Shown here one piece after another: positions 35,303 to 44,260 of a DNA stretch of 64,000 nt. A model generated the notes under the pieces. It was given only the letters and a program-made list of their open reading frames with translations, did not search any database and was not told where the DNA came from. How positions within the stretch are numbered: position 1 is the first letter of the stretch; every line of letters begins with the position of its first letter. The DNA comes from Paenibacillus nanensis (GTDB lineage: Bacteria; Bacillota; Bacilli; Paenibacillales; Paenibacillaceae), in NCBI RefSeq assembly GCF_003583765.1, contig NZ_QXQA01000010.1, forward strand, positions 124,001 to 188,000, read 5' to 3'. The position numbers were made by a program, and so were the translations under genes.

Positions 35303-36511
35303 TCAAGCAAGCTTCTTCGCCGCATATTCCAGCCACTGCAGCAGGCGAAGGTCATGGCCGCGTCCTGCGATGAAGGACAGTCCGATCGGCATGCCGCCTT
35401 CGCCGGATAACGGCAAAGTCGCTTGAGGCAGCCCGGATAATCCCGCAACGCAGCACAGCTGCAGCGTCTGGCCGCGCCTCGTCTCGACCTCTTCGCCGGA
35501 GCCGCCCAGCGGCGGAGCGACCGAAGGGACCGTCGGGGCGATGATGATGGTTTCGCCATCCAGCAGCTCTGTCATTCGCGCAACCGCATGCTTGCGAATA
35601 GCCGCCGCCGCGGCTTGCTCTTCTTCGCTGATCGTACTCGCCCATTGGAAGCGTTCGGCGATGCCGGGGCCGAAGCGAGGGTTGGCGGCGGCGATCCACT
35701 CGCCGTGCTGCATCCAGATTTGCGCGCCTTGCAATATCCGGAAAGCGTTCATCCAGGCGGACAAGCCTTGAGGTGCGACTGTGACTTCTTCCATGGCCGA
35801 TACAGCCTGCCGCAAGAGAGGGAGGCATGCGGACAATGCGGCTTGCGTGCCAGCATCGGCCAGGCTCCACATGTCCCGGGCAACGAGAATGCGGGTAAAG
35901 CCGTGGCGGGAAGAGGCTTCAGCCCGATCGGCGATGCCGTCATTTGCGCCAGTCCCGAATAGCGCGCTGCCGACAAGACGCAGCGTCCCCGCGTCGCGGG
36001 CCATCCAGCCGACCGTGTCGAAGTCCGGCGCCAGCGGAATAAGCCCGTCGGCGCTGACCGAACCATGCGTAGGCCGAATGCCGTAAACGCCGCAATAAGC
36101 GGCGGGCACGCGAACGGAGCCCCCGGTGTCCGTGCCGACGGTGAAGTCGGCGAGCCCGGCGGCTGCGGCGACGGCGGAGCCGCTGGAGGAGCCGCCGGGA
36201 ATGCGGCCCGGCGCGTTCGGATTGCGCGGCGTGCCATAATGCGCGTTCTCCCCGTTAATGCTGTACATCAGCTCATCCGTTATCGTCGTTCCTCTTAAAG
36301 CCGCGCCGCAGCCGAGCAGCATCTCTATCACCGCCGCATGCTTCTTCGCCGGTTCATGCGCCCGCAGCCAATCCGGGTTGCCCGCACCGGACGTAACTCC
36401 CGCAATCGCGAACACATCTTTAATGGCGAAGGTAAGACCGCTGAGCGGGCCTCCCGATAACGGTTCGAGGCGAACGTCTTTATTCGCGTAGGCGTTCCAT
36501 TCTTCTGTCAC
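35303..36511 (-). CDS. amidase (amidase-signature family)
   Basis: This amidase-signature hydrolase of 402 aa cleaves carboxamide bonds. The Ser-cisSer-Lys triad is visible: Lys in LTFAIKDVF, cis-Ser in GGSSSGSA, and the nucleophile in TDTGGSVRVPAAYCG. It is shorter than GatA (about 485 aa), and no gatB/gatC genes are adjacent, so it is a catabolic amidase rather than the tRNA amidotransferase. The GTG start has GAGGAGG upstream (spacing 10). It follows the gamma-glutamyltransferase-family gene after about 40 bp and is probably in the same operon. Confidence 0.9.
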   Translation of the reverse strand: MTEEWNAYANKDVRLEPLSGGPLSGLTFAIKDVFAIAGVTSGAGNPDWLRAHEPAKKHAAVIEMLLGCGAALRGTTITDELMYSINGENAHYGTPRNPNAPGRIPGGSSSGSAVAAAAGLADFTVGTDTGGSVRVPAAYCGVYGIRPTHGSVSADGLIPLAPDFDTVGWMARDAGTLRLVGSALFGTGANDGIADRAEASSRHGFTRILVARDMWSLADAGTQAALSACLPLLRQAVSAMEEVTVAPQGLSAWMNAFRILQGAQIWMQHGEWIAAANPRFGPGIAERFQWASTISEEEQAAAAAIRKHAVARMTELLDGETIIIAPTVPSVAPPLGGSGEEVETRRGQTLQLCCVAGLSGLPQATLPLSGEGGMPIGLSFIAGRGHDLRLLQWLEYAAKKLA

Positions 36512-36551
36512 CTGAGTTCAGCCTCCTCATCCAATACCTGCATTTTCACTA

Positions 36552-38177
36552 TTACCAGCCGATTGCGCCGCCGTCGCTGCGCGGGTCGAAACCGCCTTGC
36601 AGGAAGCCGTGCTCATCGCGGCGAATGGCGCAGGCATGCCCCATTATGCCGTCGAAGCTGTTCACCTTGCGGACAATATGTCCGGCCTCGCCGAGCTTGT
36701 GAAGCACATCCTCCGGAACGCGGCCTTCCACCTTCAGCTCCTGCGTCGGTTCGCCCCATGTCCGTCCCCATACCCAGCGGGGCTCGTGAATCGCCTGCTG
36801 GGGGTCCATGCCGTAGTCCACCATACGGGTAAAAATCGCCGTCTGGGTCTGAGGCTGGCCCTCTCCGCCTTGCGTTCCGTACAAAATCGACGGTTTGCCG
36901 TTCACGCACGCCATGGCCGGCATCAGCGTATGGAAGGTGCGTTTAGCCGGCTGCAGGCGGTTGATGTGGCCGGGATCGAGCGAGAAGAACGAGCCGCGGT
37001 TTTGCAGCAGCACACCCGTCTCTCCCGCCACAACGGCCGAACCGAACTCAAAGTATAAGCTCTGGATAAAAGATACCGCATTCCCGTCCCGGTCCACCAC
37101 AGCCGCATAAGCGGTATCGCTGCCTATCGGTTCCGCCGAAGCGGCGCTTGCCCGGTTCAGCTGGATCGAGCCCGCCAGCTCGGCCGCATAAGCCTTGCTG
37201 AGCAGCCAATCCAAAGGGATCGACGCGAATTTCGGGTCGGTCAAATACGCGTTGCGGTCGCGGAAGCTGAGCTTCACCGCCTCCACGCACAGCTGATAAT
37301 AGTCGTACGAACCATGCTCGATGGCGGAAAAGTCGAAGTTTTCAAGAATGTGCAGCGCCATAATGCCGGAGAAGCCTTGCGAGTTGGGCGGCATTTGATA
37401 GAGCGTATGCCCGCGGTAGGAACCGGCAATCGGATCCACCCACTCCCCGTGATGGTCCGCCAGATCGTCCAGCGTTAACAGACCGCCATGCCGCGCTAGA
37501 TAGGAGGCGATTTCCTTCGCCGTGTCCCCTTTATAGAACTCATCGCGCCCATGCTCCGCGATCCGCTTCAGCGTCCGCGCCATGGCGAGCTGCTTGAACC
37601 GTTCTCCGGCGGCGAACGGCTTGCCGCCCGGCATATAGATGGCCGCCGTCTCCGGCGTCGCCGCCAGCACATCGGCATGCTGCGCGGCGTTCGCATATTG
37701 ATCCTGCGTCATCGGAAAGCCGTGTTCGGCGTAATGGATGGCGGGCGCAAGCGCCTCGCCCCAGCTTAGCCTGCCGTACTCGCTATGAACGGCATGCCAG
37801 CCGTCGACCATGCCGGGCACCGTCACAATGCTGCGAATGCCGCGTCTCGGAATTTCGCTTAGACCCCCGTAGGCGCTCAAATGAGCCCCGTAGCCGGCGC
37901 GGCCGCTCGCATTGTAGCCCCGCACGGTTTTTTCGCCCTCGTGGTAGGTTAACCAGAAGGAGTCGCCGCCCATGCTCGTCATGTGCGGATATACGACGGC
38001 CAGGCAAGCGCTGACCGCAACGGCCGCATCGAAAGCGTTGCCGCCTTGCTCCAAAATGCGGGCGCCCGCCGCCGATGCTAAATAATGAGGACTGACCACC
38101 ATCGTGTCGCTGCCGGTTACCGGTCGGTTCATGCGAGACCACTCCCGTTTATTGTTGAATGATAGATTAGTTGACAT
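36552..38177 (-). CDS. gamma-glutamyltransferase family protein (YwrD-like)
   Basis: This is an N-terminal nucleophile hydrolase-family protein (541 aa with this start). The region ARILEQGGNAFDAAVAVSACLAVVYPHMTSMGGDSF is the N-terminal signature. The self-processing/catalytic Thr is expected in GSDTAYAAVVDRDGNAVSF, matching the DTxxxxVVD pattern. No signal peptide is evident, so it may be cytoplasmic, as in YwrD-like proteins. The start is ambiguous: ATG at 38177 gives the expected N-terminal length; an ATG at 38132 follows GGGAG. It is divergent from an Lrp regulator. Confidence 0.87.
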   Translation of the reverse strand: MSTNLSFNNKREWSRMNRPVTGSDTMVVSPHYLASAAGARILEQGGNAFDAAVAVSACLAVVYPHMTSMGGDSFWLTYHEGEKTVRGYNASGRAGYGAHLSAYGGLSEIPRRGIRSIVTVPGMVDGWHAVHSEYGRLSWGEALAPAIHYAEHGFPMTQDQYANAAQHADVLAATPETAAIYMPGGKPFAAGERFKQLAMARTLKRIAEHGRDEFYKGDTAKEIASYLARHGGLLTLDDLADHHGEWVDPIAGSYRGHTLYQMPPNSQGFSGIMALHILENFDFSAIEHGSYDYYQLCVEAVKLSFRDRNAYLTDPKFASIPLDWLLSKAYAAELAGSIQLNRASAASAEPIGSDTAYAAVVDRDGNAVSFIQSLYFEFGSAVVAGETGVLLQNRGSFFSLDPGHINRLQPAKRTFHTLMPAMACVNGKPSILYGTQGGEGQPQTQTAIFTRMVDYGMDPQQAIHEPRWVWGRTWGEPTQELKVEGRVPEDVLHKLGEAGHIVRKVNSFDGIMGHACAIRRDEHGFLQGGFDPRSDGGAIGW

Positions 38178-38351
38178 AAAATCTTGATCTAAAAATACCA
38201 CCATCCCGCCGCTTTGGCAACGAAAAAATGTAAGAGGATTGATAGAAAAGTGTTGATTACGTCTGTAATCGACCTTATAGTAATACATATCGTAATTATA
38301 TGTGTCGGTTTGATTTCGGAATGATGATTGATGATATATAGAGGTGGCGAA

Positions 38352-38840
38352 ATGAATATGGGAGAAAATCAAGGCGAAGAACAGGAAATCGTGGATATCG
38401 ACGAAATTGACCGTCAAATCATTCAAGAGCTAAATCGAAACGGGAGAATTTCTTACACCGACCTGGCCAAGGAGATCGGCTTATCGCGCGTTGCCGTGCA
38501 GGCAAGAGTAAATGCGTTGATGGAGGCAGGAGTGATCGAGCGATTCACGGCGGTCATCAACCCGGAGAAAATCGGGATCAGCGTGTCGGCCTTTTTCAAT
38601 GTGGAGGTCGAGCCGAAGCATCTGCATGCCGTAGCGGATCAACTGGCGGATGAGCCGTATGTGACGAGTCTGTATCATATGACGGGGCCGAGCAAGCTGC
38701 ATATGCACGGATTGTTTCGGAACCATGCGGAGATGGAATCTTTTATGAGGGAGAAGCTTTATGTGCTTCCGGGTATTACGGGTGTCGACTGCCAGCTGCT
38801 GATCAACCGGTACAAGAGCCGGATGGGAATGAGGTTGTAA
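38352..38840 (+). CDS. Lrp/AsnC family transcriptional regulator
   Basis: This regulator has 162 aa: an acidic N-terminal extension (about 20 residues), [41 protein letters not shown], and a C-terminal RAM-type domain. The ATG at 38352 has AGAGGTGG upstream. It is 3 bp from the first chromate transporter gene and divergent from the gamma-glutamyltransferase/amidase pair, so it could control either side. Confidence 0.88.
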   Translation: MNMGENQGEEQEIVDIDEIDRQIIQELNRNGRISYTDLAKEIGLSRVAVQARVNALMEAGVIERFTAVINPEKIGISVSAFFNVEVEPKHLHAVADQLADEPYVTSLYHMTGPSKLHMHGLFRNHAEMESFMREKLYVLPGITGVDCQLLINRYKSRMGMRL

Positions 38841-38843
38841 GCG

Positions 38844-39494
38844 ATGAGCGAGGCGAAAATAAGCAATCCGTACCTGCAGCTGTCATGGGCGATGATGAAA
38901 ACCGGCGTTCTCGGTTACGGCGGCGGGCCTTCCGTCATTCCGCTCATCCGCTATGAGGCGGTTACGCACTACAAGTGGCTGGAGGACGAGGAGTTCGGCG
39001 AAATACTGGCTCTCGCGAACGCGCTTCCCGGACCGATCGCGACAAAGATGGCCGCGTACCTCGGCTACCGCAAAAAAGGCGTCCTCGGAGCCGTCGTTTC
39101 CGTACTGGCGCATATCGTCCCGTCGGGAATCGCGATGGTCGCGCTGCTGTCCGCCGTTCAGTGGCTGAGCGGCTCCGCTGTTGTTCAAGGCATGATTGGG
39201 GCGGTCATTCCGGTTATCGCGGTGATGCTGGGGGTCATGGCCTATGAATTTGGCGAAAAAGCGGTGAAGGGGCTTGGGCTTTACGTCGGCATCGGTTCTT
39301 TTGCGCTGGCGTTTGGGCTGCTTCAGCTCGCGGAGCTGCATCCGGCCATCGTCATTATTTTTTTTCTGGCCTACGGCGCTTTTCATATGCGGATGAAGGA
39401 CGCTTGGAAAAAACGGCGGGAAGAGCGGCTGTTAAAACGCGGGCAGGATGAGAGACTAGGGCAGAAGGAAGGGGTAACGCGTGGATTGGATTGA
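38844..39494 (+). CDS. chromate transporter, N-terminal-type half
   Basis: This is a short-chain CHR-family membrane protein of 216 aa. The family motif GYGGGPSVIPLIRYEAVTHYKWLEDEEFGEILALANALPGPIATKMAAYLGYR is clear. It has about six spans and a charged C-terminal tail. It overlaps the second CHR gene by 14 bp. Short-chain CHR proteins work as a pair encoded in tandem, giving chromate efflux in Bacillus. Confirmation of chromate as substrate would need testing. Confidence 0.9.
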   Translation: MSEAKISNPYLQLSWAMMKTGVLGYGGGPSVIPLIRYEAVTHYKWLEDEEFGEILALANALPGPIATKMAAYLGYRKKGVLGAVVSVLAHIVPSGIAMVALLSAVQWLSGSAVVQGMIGAVIPVIAVMLGVMAYEFGEKAVKGLGLYVGIGSFALAFGLLQLAELHPAIVIIFFLAYGAFHMRMKDAWKKRREERLLKRGQDERLGQKEGVTRGLD

Positions 39495-40032
39495 ATGGCT
39501 GCAGCTGATCATCGGCTTTTTTATCGCAAACGTGCTGGGGTATGGCGGCGGACCGGCCTCCATTCCGCTGATGTACCGGGAGGTCGTGACGAATCATGCC
39601 TGGTCGACGCCGGAGGAGTTCTCGAACATTTTGGCGCTAGGCAATGCGCTGCCGGGGCCGATCGCAACAAAAATCGCGGCGTTCGTCGGCTACGATGTCG
39701 GAGGATGGGCAGGCGCGATTGCCGCTCTTGCGGCAACCGTTGTGCCCTCGGCTGCGGCGCTCATTATTTTATTGAACATTCTGCACAAACACCGGCAATC
39801 GCCTTCGGTCAAAGGCATGACGCTGCTTGTGCAGCCGGTCATTGCCATTATGATGCTCGTGCTGACTTGGCAAATGGGCGAAAGCGCAATCGAATCGATC
39901 GGATGGCTGCAGTCGCTTCTTATCGCGGCCGTCGCCTTCTGGCTGATGCAAATGCGCAAGGTGCATCCCGCCATCGTGATCGTAGGGGCGTTTGCATATG
40001 GAGGTATTGTCATTCCTCATTTGCCCGCATGA
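39481..40032 (+). CDS. chromate transporter, second half
   Basis: This is the partner CHR protein of 183 aa. The matching motif is GYGGGPASIPLMYREVVTNHAWSTPEEFSNILALGNALPGPIATKIAAFVGY. The GTG start lies inside the end of the first gene, with AAGGAAGGGG upstream. Its stop overlaps the end of the converging HXXEE gene by about 16 bp, and no terminator is visible between them. Confidence 0.9.
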   Translation: MDWIEWLQLIIGFFIANVLGYGGGPASIPLMYREVVTNHAWSTPEEFSNILALGNALPGPIATKIAAFVGYDVGGWAGAIAALAATVVPSAAALIILLNILHKHRQSPSVKGMTLLVQPVIAIMMLVLTWQMGESAIESIGWLQSLLIAAVAFWLMQMRKVHPAIVIVGAFAYGGIVIPHLPA

Positions 40033-40595
40033 TCCGGAGGCTGCGTGTTCGCTGGGACGGGCGCAGGCACCAGCTTCTCCCCCGCCTTGTGTCCGAGCAG
40101 AATGACCGGAACTAACAGGAGTCCGAACGGCAGGCTGAACCAAATATCCGAGAGCTCGACCGCGTTATCATGCAGCAAGCGGTAGAACAAATAGACCGAA
40201 TAAGGCAGCGTTATGAGCACCGCGGTCACGGCGCCGGGAACTAGCATTCTCACATACAACGCTTGCCCGACATGCATGAACACATGAATCAGCAGCACGG
40301 CATTAAAGCCCAGAAAGAACAAATACGACTCCCTTTCGGCTGCCAAGAACGTAAATGGCACAAATACGATAAACTCGAGGCATACCGCAACGGCGAACTG
40401 GGAGGAGGTCATGCGGGCGAAGGAGGAGATGTCCTTGCGAAGCTTCTCCGGCACCCTGCCGAGGATCGTTCGGTAATGCTTGCGATACCAAGGCTCGATG
40501 CGTATAATTTCTTCAAAATCATGCAGCATAAACGCCGCGAGAAACAGCCAAATAAGCGAGTGAAGACTTATATTGGAATCGAGCGATTCGATCAA
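40017..40595 (-). CDS. HXXEE-domain membrane protein
   Basis: This is a 192-aa membrane protein with four to five hydrophobic segments. The defining motif appears as LHDFEEI (His-x-x-Glu-Glu) near residue 24, and a second His is in AVLLIHVFMHVGQAL. The HXXEE motif suggests metal binding, but the family function is unknown. Its ATG overlaps the TetR stop by 4 bp, so it is co-expressed with that regulator. A Pro-rich tail (PAPVPANTQPPDHAGK) ends the protein. Confidence 0.8.
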   Translation of the reverse strand: MIESLDSNISLHSLIWLFLAAFMLHDFEEIIRIEPWYRKHYRTILGRVPEKLRKDISSFARMTSSQFAVAVCLEFIVFVPFTFLAAERESYLFFLGFNAVLLIHVFMHVGQALYVRMLVPGAVTAVLITLPYSVYLFYRLLHDNAVELSDIWFSLPFGLLLVPVILLGHKAGEKLVPAPVPANTQPPDHAGK

Positions 40596-41188
40596 CCTTG
40601 CGCCCCCCTCTCTGGCCGAGCCAAACCGAATAATAAAATATCCGTCAGCTCATGGGCCACATCGCGGGGCGGCCGCCGATGAGCTATCAGCTCCGTGAGC
40701 GTCACCTGGACCAAAAGACCGATCATGCTGTTCGCCATCATCCTCGGCTGCACATCCGTGCGGACATATCCAGCGGCTTGATTGTTCATCAAGTTGCTGA
40801 TGATCGCTTCGCGAATCCCATTCTCCGCTTCCGCTAGTCCGTTTTCTTCCGTCAAAAATATTTTCGTAAGCGCCGGCTGCTCCTGGAACAGCTCGAACAA
40901 GCCTTCGAGATTACGCTTCACTCGTTCCGGGAACTGCTCCGCCGCGAGCGACGGCGGCATCACTGCCGCTTGCAAATGCTCCGTCAGCCTCGCGCGGAAT
41001 TTCTCCAGCATCGTTTGATATACGGCTTCTTTGCTTGGGAAATACAAATAAAACGCGGCCTGCGTCAGTCCCGCCGCCTTCACGATATCGCTGATCTTCG
41101 TGTCCCGGTACCCCCGCTCGGCAATTAAGGCAATCGCAGCCTCAAGTATTCGTTTTTCACTGTCGGTCCCCTTCGTTCCTCTCCTCAT
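40592..41188 (-). CDS. TetR/AcrR family regulator
   Basis: This is a 198-aa repressor-type regulator. The N-terminal HTH is RILEAAIALIAERGYRDTKISDIVKAAGLTQAAFYLYFPSKEAVY. The C-terminal ligand-binding part is helical. It is divergent from a metallophosphoesterase gene and overlaps the HXXEE gene downstream. The two repeated palindromes in the gap upstream are the likely operators. Confidence 0.9.
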   Translation of the reverse strand: MRRGTKGTDSEKRILEAAIALIAERGYRDTKISDIVKAAGLTQAAFYLYFPSKEAVYQTMLEKFRARLTEHLQAAVMPPSLAAEQFPERVKRNLEGLFELFQEQPALTKIFLTEENGLAEAENGIREAIISNLMNNQAAGYVRTDVQPRMMANSMIGLLVQVTLTELIAHRRPPRDVAHELTDILLFGLARPERGAQG

Positions 41189-41216
41189 TGTAAAGCCGCA
41201 TCCTTTCAGAATAAAA

Positions 41217-41246
41217 TAACTCGTTAGTTATATAACTCTTCAGTTA
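41217..41246. promoter_or_regulatory. paired TAACT-N4-AGTTA operators
   Basis: TAACTCGTTAGTTA (41217-41230) and TAACTCTTCAGTTA (41233-41246) are two copies of TAACT-N4-AGTTA with centres 16 bp apart, in the gap between the TetR gene and the divergent metallophosphoesterase gene. A TATACT box (41255-41260) follows on the plus strand. Binding by the adjacent TetR protein is inferred. Confidence 0.7.
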
Positions 41247-41302
41247 GTTTATGGTATACTGAAGGCAGTGTCAATATCTGCCATAGAAACGAGGCGAAAG
41301 TG

Positions 41303-42049
41303 ATGGACAGAATGGACTCATTTGCTGTCATTTCGGATATTCATAGCAACGTCTACGCTTTGGAGGCTGTGCTGCAGGACATCGAATCCCGCGGTATTCC
41401 GCATATTGTTAATTTAGGCGATACGTTATTCGGGCCCATTGCCCCAGTCGAAACGGCAGAGCTGCTGATGGGGAAACCGAACGTAACGAATATTAGGGGC
41501 AATTGCGACCGGTATCTGCTTCAATCGGAACCGGCGTCGCCGACGTTCCAATACGTTAAACCTTTACTGACACAAGAGATCAACGGATGGCTGCGCTCGT
41601 TCCGAACGACCTGGGCCTATGAGGAGCTGCTGTTTTGCCATGGGACGCCGTTTTCAGACGAGACCTATCTGCTGGAGGAAGTGACGCCGGACGGGGCGCG
41701 GGAGAAGGACGTTGAGGCGCTTATGCGGGAGCTGGCGGACATTCCGCAATCCGTCATCTTTTGCGGACATACGCACCTGCAGAAGCTCGTAACGTTACCG
41801 GACGACAGACGAATCGTGAACGCGGGAAGCGTCGGGCTGCCGGCCTACGAGGAGGATGCGCCTTACCCGCATGTGATGGAATCGGGGTCGCCGCATGCTC
41901 GTTATGCGACGGTTAGCCGCCGTTCGGGGTCTTGGCGAGTCGAGCCGGTTTTGCTAGCCTATGATTATGAGCAGGCGGCTAGAGCAGCCGAGCGCAACGG
42001 CCGAATGGATTACAGTCACGCTATTCGTACAGGCCGAGCCAGGATTTAG
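41303..42049 (+). CDS. metallophosphoesterase family protein
   Basis: This calcineurin-like phosphoesterase has 248 aa. The metal-binding motifs are SDIHSN, GDTLFGP, GNCDR, CHGTPF and FCGHTHLQ. The ATG at 41303 follows GAGGCG by about 8 nt; a GTG immediately before it is an alternative. Members of this YfcE/YmdB-like superfamily hydrolyse phosphodiesters or phosphomonoesters; substrate unknown. It faces the TetR gene across a shared control region. Confidence 0.87.
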   Translation: MDRMDSFAVISDIHSNVYALEAVLQDIESRGIPHIVNLGDTLFGPIAPVETAELLMGKPNVTNIRGNCDRYLLQSEPASPTFQYVKPLLTQEINGWLRSFRTTWAYEELLFCHGTPFSDETYLLEEVTPDGAREKDVEALMRELADIPQSVIFCGHTHLQKLVTLPDDRRIVNAGSVGLPAYEEDAPYPHVMESGSPHARYATVSRRSGSWRVEPVLLAYDYEQAARAAERNGRMDYSHAIRTGRARI

Positions 42050-42081
42050 CTGCAACAATCAAGCGCAAAGGATGATGAAAA

Positions 42082-42657
42082 TTGGACGTGTCACCGGTTA
42101 GTTTAAGAGGCAGCATTGTCGAGCTTGTTCCTATGCGGCACGAGCATGGCGAAGGCCTGTATGAAGCGGGGAATTTCCCGGAAATTTGGACCGTTACTCA
42201 AGGGCGAATCGCCTCGCTTGAAGATTCGATTGCCTATATACAAAAGGCGTTAGAAATTCCCGGCGCTCTGCCGTTTGTTATTATCGACCAAGCCTCATCC
42301 CGAATTATTGGGGGCACGAGATTTTATGATATTTCGGCGCAGAACAGGAGCTTGGAAATCGGGTCGACCTGGCTTACTCCGTCGGCATGGAGAACGAAGG
42401 TGAATACGGAATGCAAATATTTATTGCTCAAGCATTGCTTCGAGACGCTCGGAACGATTCGGGTACAGCTGAAAACGGATTTGCGCAATGAGAGATCCCA
42501 GAGAGCGATTGAACGGCTTGGCGCCAGCAAGGAAGGGGTGCTGAGGAATCACATGATCCTACCGGACGGTTACATCCGCGATTCGGTCTACTACAGCATT
42601 CTGGATAGAGAGTGGCCGGATGTAAAGCGGCGGCTTGAGGGTTATTTGAGCGTATGA
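42082..42657 (+). CDS. GNAT acetyltransferase (RimJ/RimL-like)
   Basis: This GNAT-family protein has 191 aa: GSIVELVPMRHEHGEGLYEAG, then RSLEIGSTWLTPSAWRTKVNTECKYLLLKHCFE, then LRNERSQRAIERLGASKEGVLRNHMILPDGYIRDSVYYSIL. This pattern is typical of the RimJ-like group that acetylates proteins or small amines. The TTG start follows AAAGGATG. It comes about 30 bp after the metallophosphoesterase gene and is probably co-transcribed. Confidence 0.85.
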   Translation: MDVSPVSLRGSIVELVPMRHEHGEGLYEAGNFPEIWTVTQGRIASLEDSIAYIQKALEIPGALPFVIIDQASSRIIGGTRFYDISAQNRSLEIGSTWLTPSAWRTKVNTECKYLLLKHCFETLGTIRVQLKTDLRNERSQRAIERLGASKEGVLRNHMILPDGYIRDSVYYSILDREWPDVKRRLEGYLSV

Positions 42658-42662
42658 ATGCG

Positions 42663-42698
42663 AAAGTTCCGTGAAGGACAAGCCTTCCCGGAACTTTT
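42663..42698 (+). terminator. rho-independent terminator after the GNAT gene
   Basis: AAAGTTCCG pairs with CGGAACTTT, with an inner GAAGG/CCTTC stem, followed by TTTTGATTT. The following 200 bp before the VOC gene contain nothing I recognise. Confidence 0.85.
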
Positions 42699-42906
42699 GA
42701 TTTAGGTGGGGGGGCGATGCCTGCTCAGCTTGAGCGCATGAGTCCCGATTTACCGTTATAGGGTCTGTCACGAATATGGCAGCGATGATGATGCCGTTGG
42801 CATAGCCTGGGTCCATACAAGGATCGCAAACGAAAAGAAATAGGGCGGGGTTCATTGGTTTATTATAGGGATAAATGATTGATCTAAAAATAAATGAGGT
42901 GCTCGC

Positions 42907-43302
42907 ATGAGGACATTGGGATCTATGAATGTTGATGTAGTGACGTTGTTTGTGGAGGAGCTGAAAGAGACGAGAGTATTTTATCAGGAGGTGTTTGGCC
43001 TTACTGCCGTGTATGAGGACGAGGTATCCGCGGTATACGATTTTGGCAATATGAGCATCAATCTTCTGCAGATTTCCGAGGCGCATGGTTTGATCCAGCC
43101 TGGCCAGGTAGCGCCCCGGGAATCCGGCTCCCGATTCCAGTTCACCATTCGGGTGGATGATGCGGATGCGGTATGTAAGGAGCTCGTTCGACGCGGCGTT
43201 GTTCTGCTTAACGGGCCAATGGACAGGCCGTGGGGCGTGCGGACGGCGGCGTTCGCCGATCCGGCCGGACATGTCTGGGAGATTGCGCAGCAGCTGTCAT
43301 GA
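42907..43302 (+). CDS. VOC/glyoxalase-fold protein
   Basis: This is a 131-aa protein of the vicinal-oxygen-chelate superfamily: VDVVTLFVEELKETRVFYQEVFGL, FRVDDADAV-type central strand (FTIRVDDADAVCKEL), and TAAFADPAGHVWEIAQ at the end. It may be a glyoxalase, a resistance protein or a dioxygenase fragment; nothing adjacent resolves this. An SD (GAGGTG) precedes the ATG. Confidence 0.82.
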   Translation: MRTLGSMNVDVVTLFVEELKETRVFYQEVFGLTAVYEDEVSAVYDFGNMSINLLQISEAHGLIQPGQVAPRESGSRFQFTIRVDDADAVCKELVRRGVVLLNGPMDRPWGVRTAAFADPAGHVWEIAQQLS

Positions 43303-43308
43303 TGAAGG

Positions 43309-43343
43309 GGGACCAGCCTATGTAAATAGGAGGTCCCTTTTCT
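43309..43343. terminator. terminator between VOC gene and DUF3231 gene
   Basis: GGGACC pairs with GGTCCC, with an inner CCTAT-GTAA-ATAGG stem, and is followed by TTTTCT. It also overlaps the end of the converging minus-strand gene. Confidence 0.75.
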
Positions 43344-43881
43344 AATTTTGGGGCCCCTGGTACGCAGGCGGGTACTCGATCCAGCCCCTGTTCCTCATTT
43401 TGCTTTTTAGTACAGCTCCGAGCTTCGCATGCTCGTAAAAGAAATTTGCCCACATCAATCCTAGGTCGAACCGGATTGCCTCCATCATGCTCCGGCTGCA
43501 TTCTTTTGTAGATTGTAATAGTTTCGCGGCGAGTATTTTGGCTATTTCAGCGTCATTCAGTCTCACGCCTAGCGGAATGGATTCCGCTCGTAAGTCAGGC
43601 TTATCTCCGGGGGAAGCGGGGATGGGGATGCCCTGTTCCTTCAGCACCTTTTTAATCCGTTCGGAATGGGAATGGCAAATATCCAAAGCCTGCTTCAGCA
43701 GCTTTGACAGTTCCTCATCAAGCGTTGTATTTTTTGAGACTTGCTCGAGTACAATGGCTTCCTGAATAAATATAAAATATTTCCATAGGTCCATGACTTC
43801 CCCAACATTGATTGGCGGCTCGGGCTCTCGGTCGACCAGCTTGCCGAAAATTTCTTGGATTGCTTCCAGTAAATTAGCCAT
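43342..43881 (-). CDS. DUF3231 family protein
   Basis: This is a cytoplasmic, mainly helical protein of 179 aa resembling one repeat of the DUF3231 family common in spore-formers (features EVMDLWKYFIFIQEAIVLEQ, LNDAEIAKILAAKLL, FDLGLMWANFFYEHAKLG). Many relatives contain two such repeats and are about 330 aa; this one has a single unit. SD GGAGGTGA is present. It is divergent from a small XRE regulator that may control it. Confidence 0.78.
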   Translation of the reverse strand: MANLLEAIQEIFGKLVDREPEPPINVGEVMDLWKYFIFIQEAIVLEQVSKNTTLDEELSKLLKQALDICHSHSERIKKVLKEQGIPIPASPGDKPDLRAESIPLGVRLNDAEIAKILAAKLLQSTKECSRSMMEAIRFDLGLMWANFFYEHAKLGAVLKSKMRNRGWIEYPPAYQGPQN

Positions 43882-43975
43882 GTAAGTATTTCACCTCCAA
43901 GCCTAATATTCCATTATCGCAGGTTGGGTATTCATTCTATCCTTTTTAGTAAAAAGATGGTATTATTAAGGCAAC

Positions 43976-43992
43976 GCCTAAAAATATTAGGC
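43976..43992. promoter_or_regulatory. GCCTAA-N5-TTAGGC operator candidate
   Basis: A perfect inverted repeat (GCCTAA/TTAGGC) lies 24 bp before the XRE gene. Half of it, as GCCTAATATT, recurs at 43901-43910 next to the start of the divergent DUF3231 gene. The arrangement suggests one regulator acting on both genes; identity of the binder is inferred. Confidence 0.5.
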
Positions 43993-44015
43993 AATGCTTT
44001 AAAGGGGCGATACGA

Positions 44016-44258
44016 ATGCTTGTATGGATATTAAGGAACGTAATGGCTCAGAGAGGGATATGGAGCGGAGCGGATTTGGCGCGTCTGTTAAAGGAAAAGG
44101 CCAATTACACGCTGTCGGCGGCCTCCGTCAGCGCTTTGCTTAATCATCAGCCCCGGCAGATGAAGGCCGAAACGCTTGACGCACTCTGCACCGCCTTGGA
44201 ATGCACGCCGAATGACCTATGGGTGCACACGCCGCCGCGCAAAGAGAAAGGGGCATAA
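44016..44258 (+). CDS. small XRE-family helix-turn-helix regulator
   Basis: This is an 80-aa regulator made almost entirely of an XRE/Cro-type HTH: SGADLARLLKEKANYTLSAASVSALLNHQPRQMKAETLDALCTALECTPNDLW. The C-terminus is basic. It ends 2 bp before the deformylase gene and is surely co-transcribed with it. Confidence 0.85.
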   Translation: MLVWILRNVMAQRGIWSGADLARLLKEKANYTLSAASVSALLNHQPRQMKAETLDALCTALECTPNDLWVHTPPRKEKGA

Positions 44259-44260
44259 GC

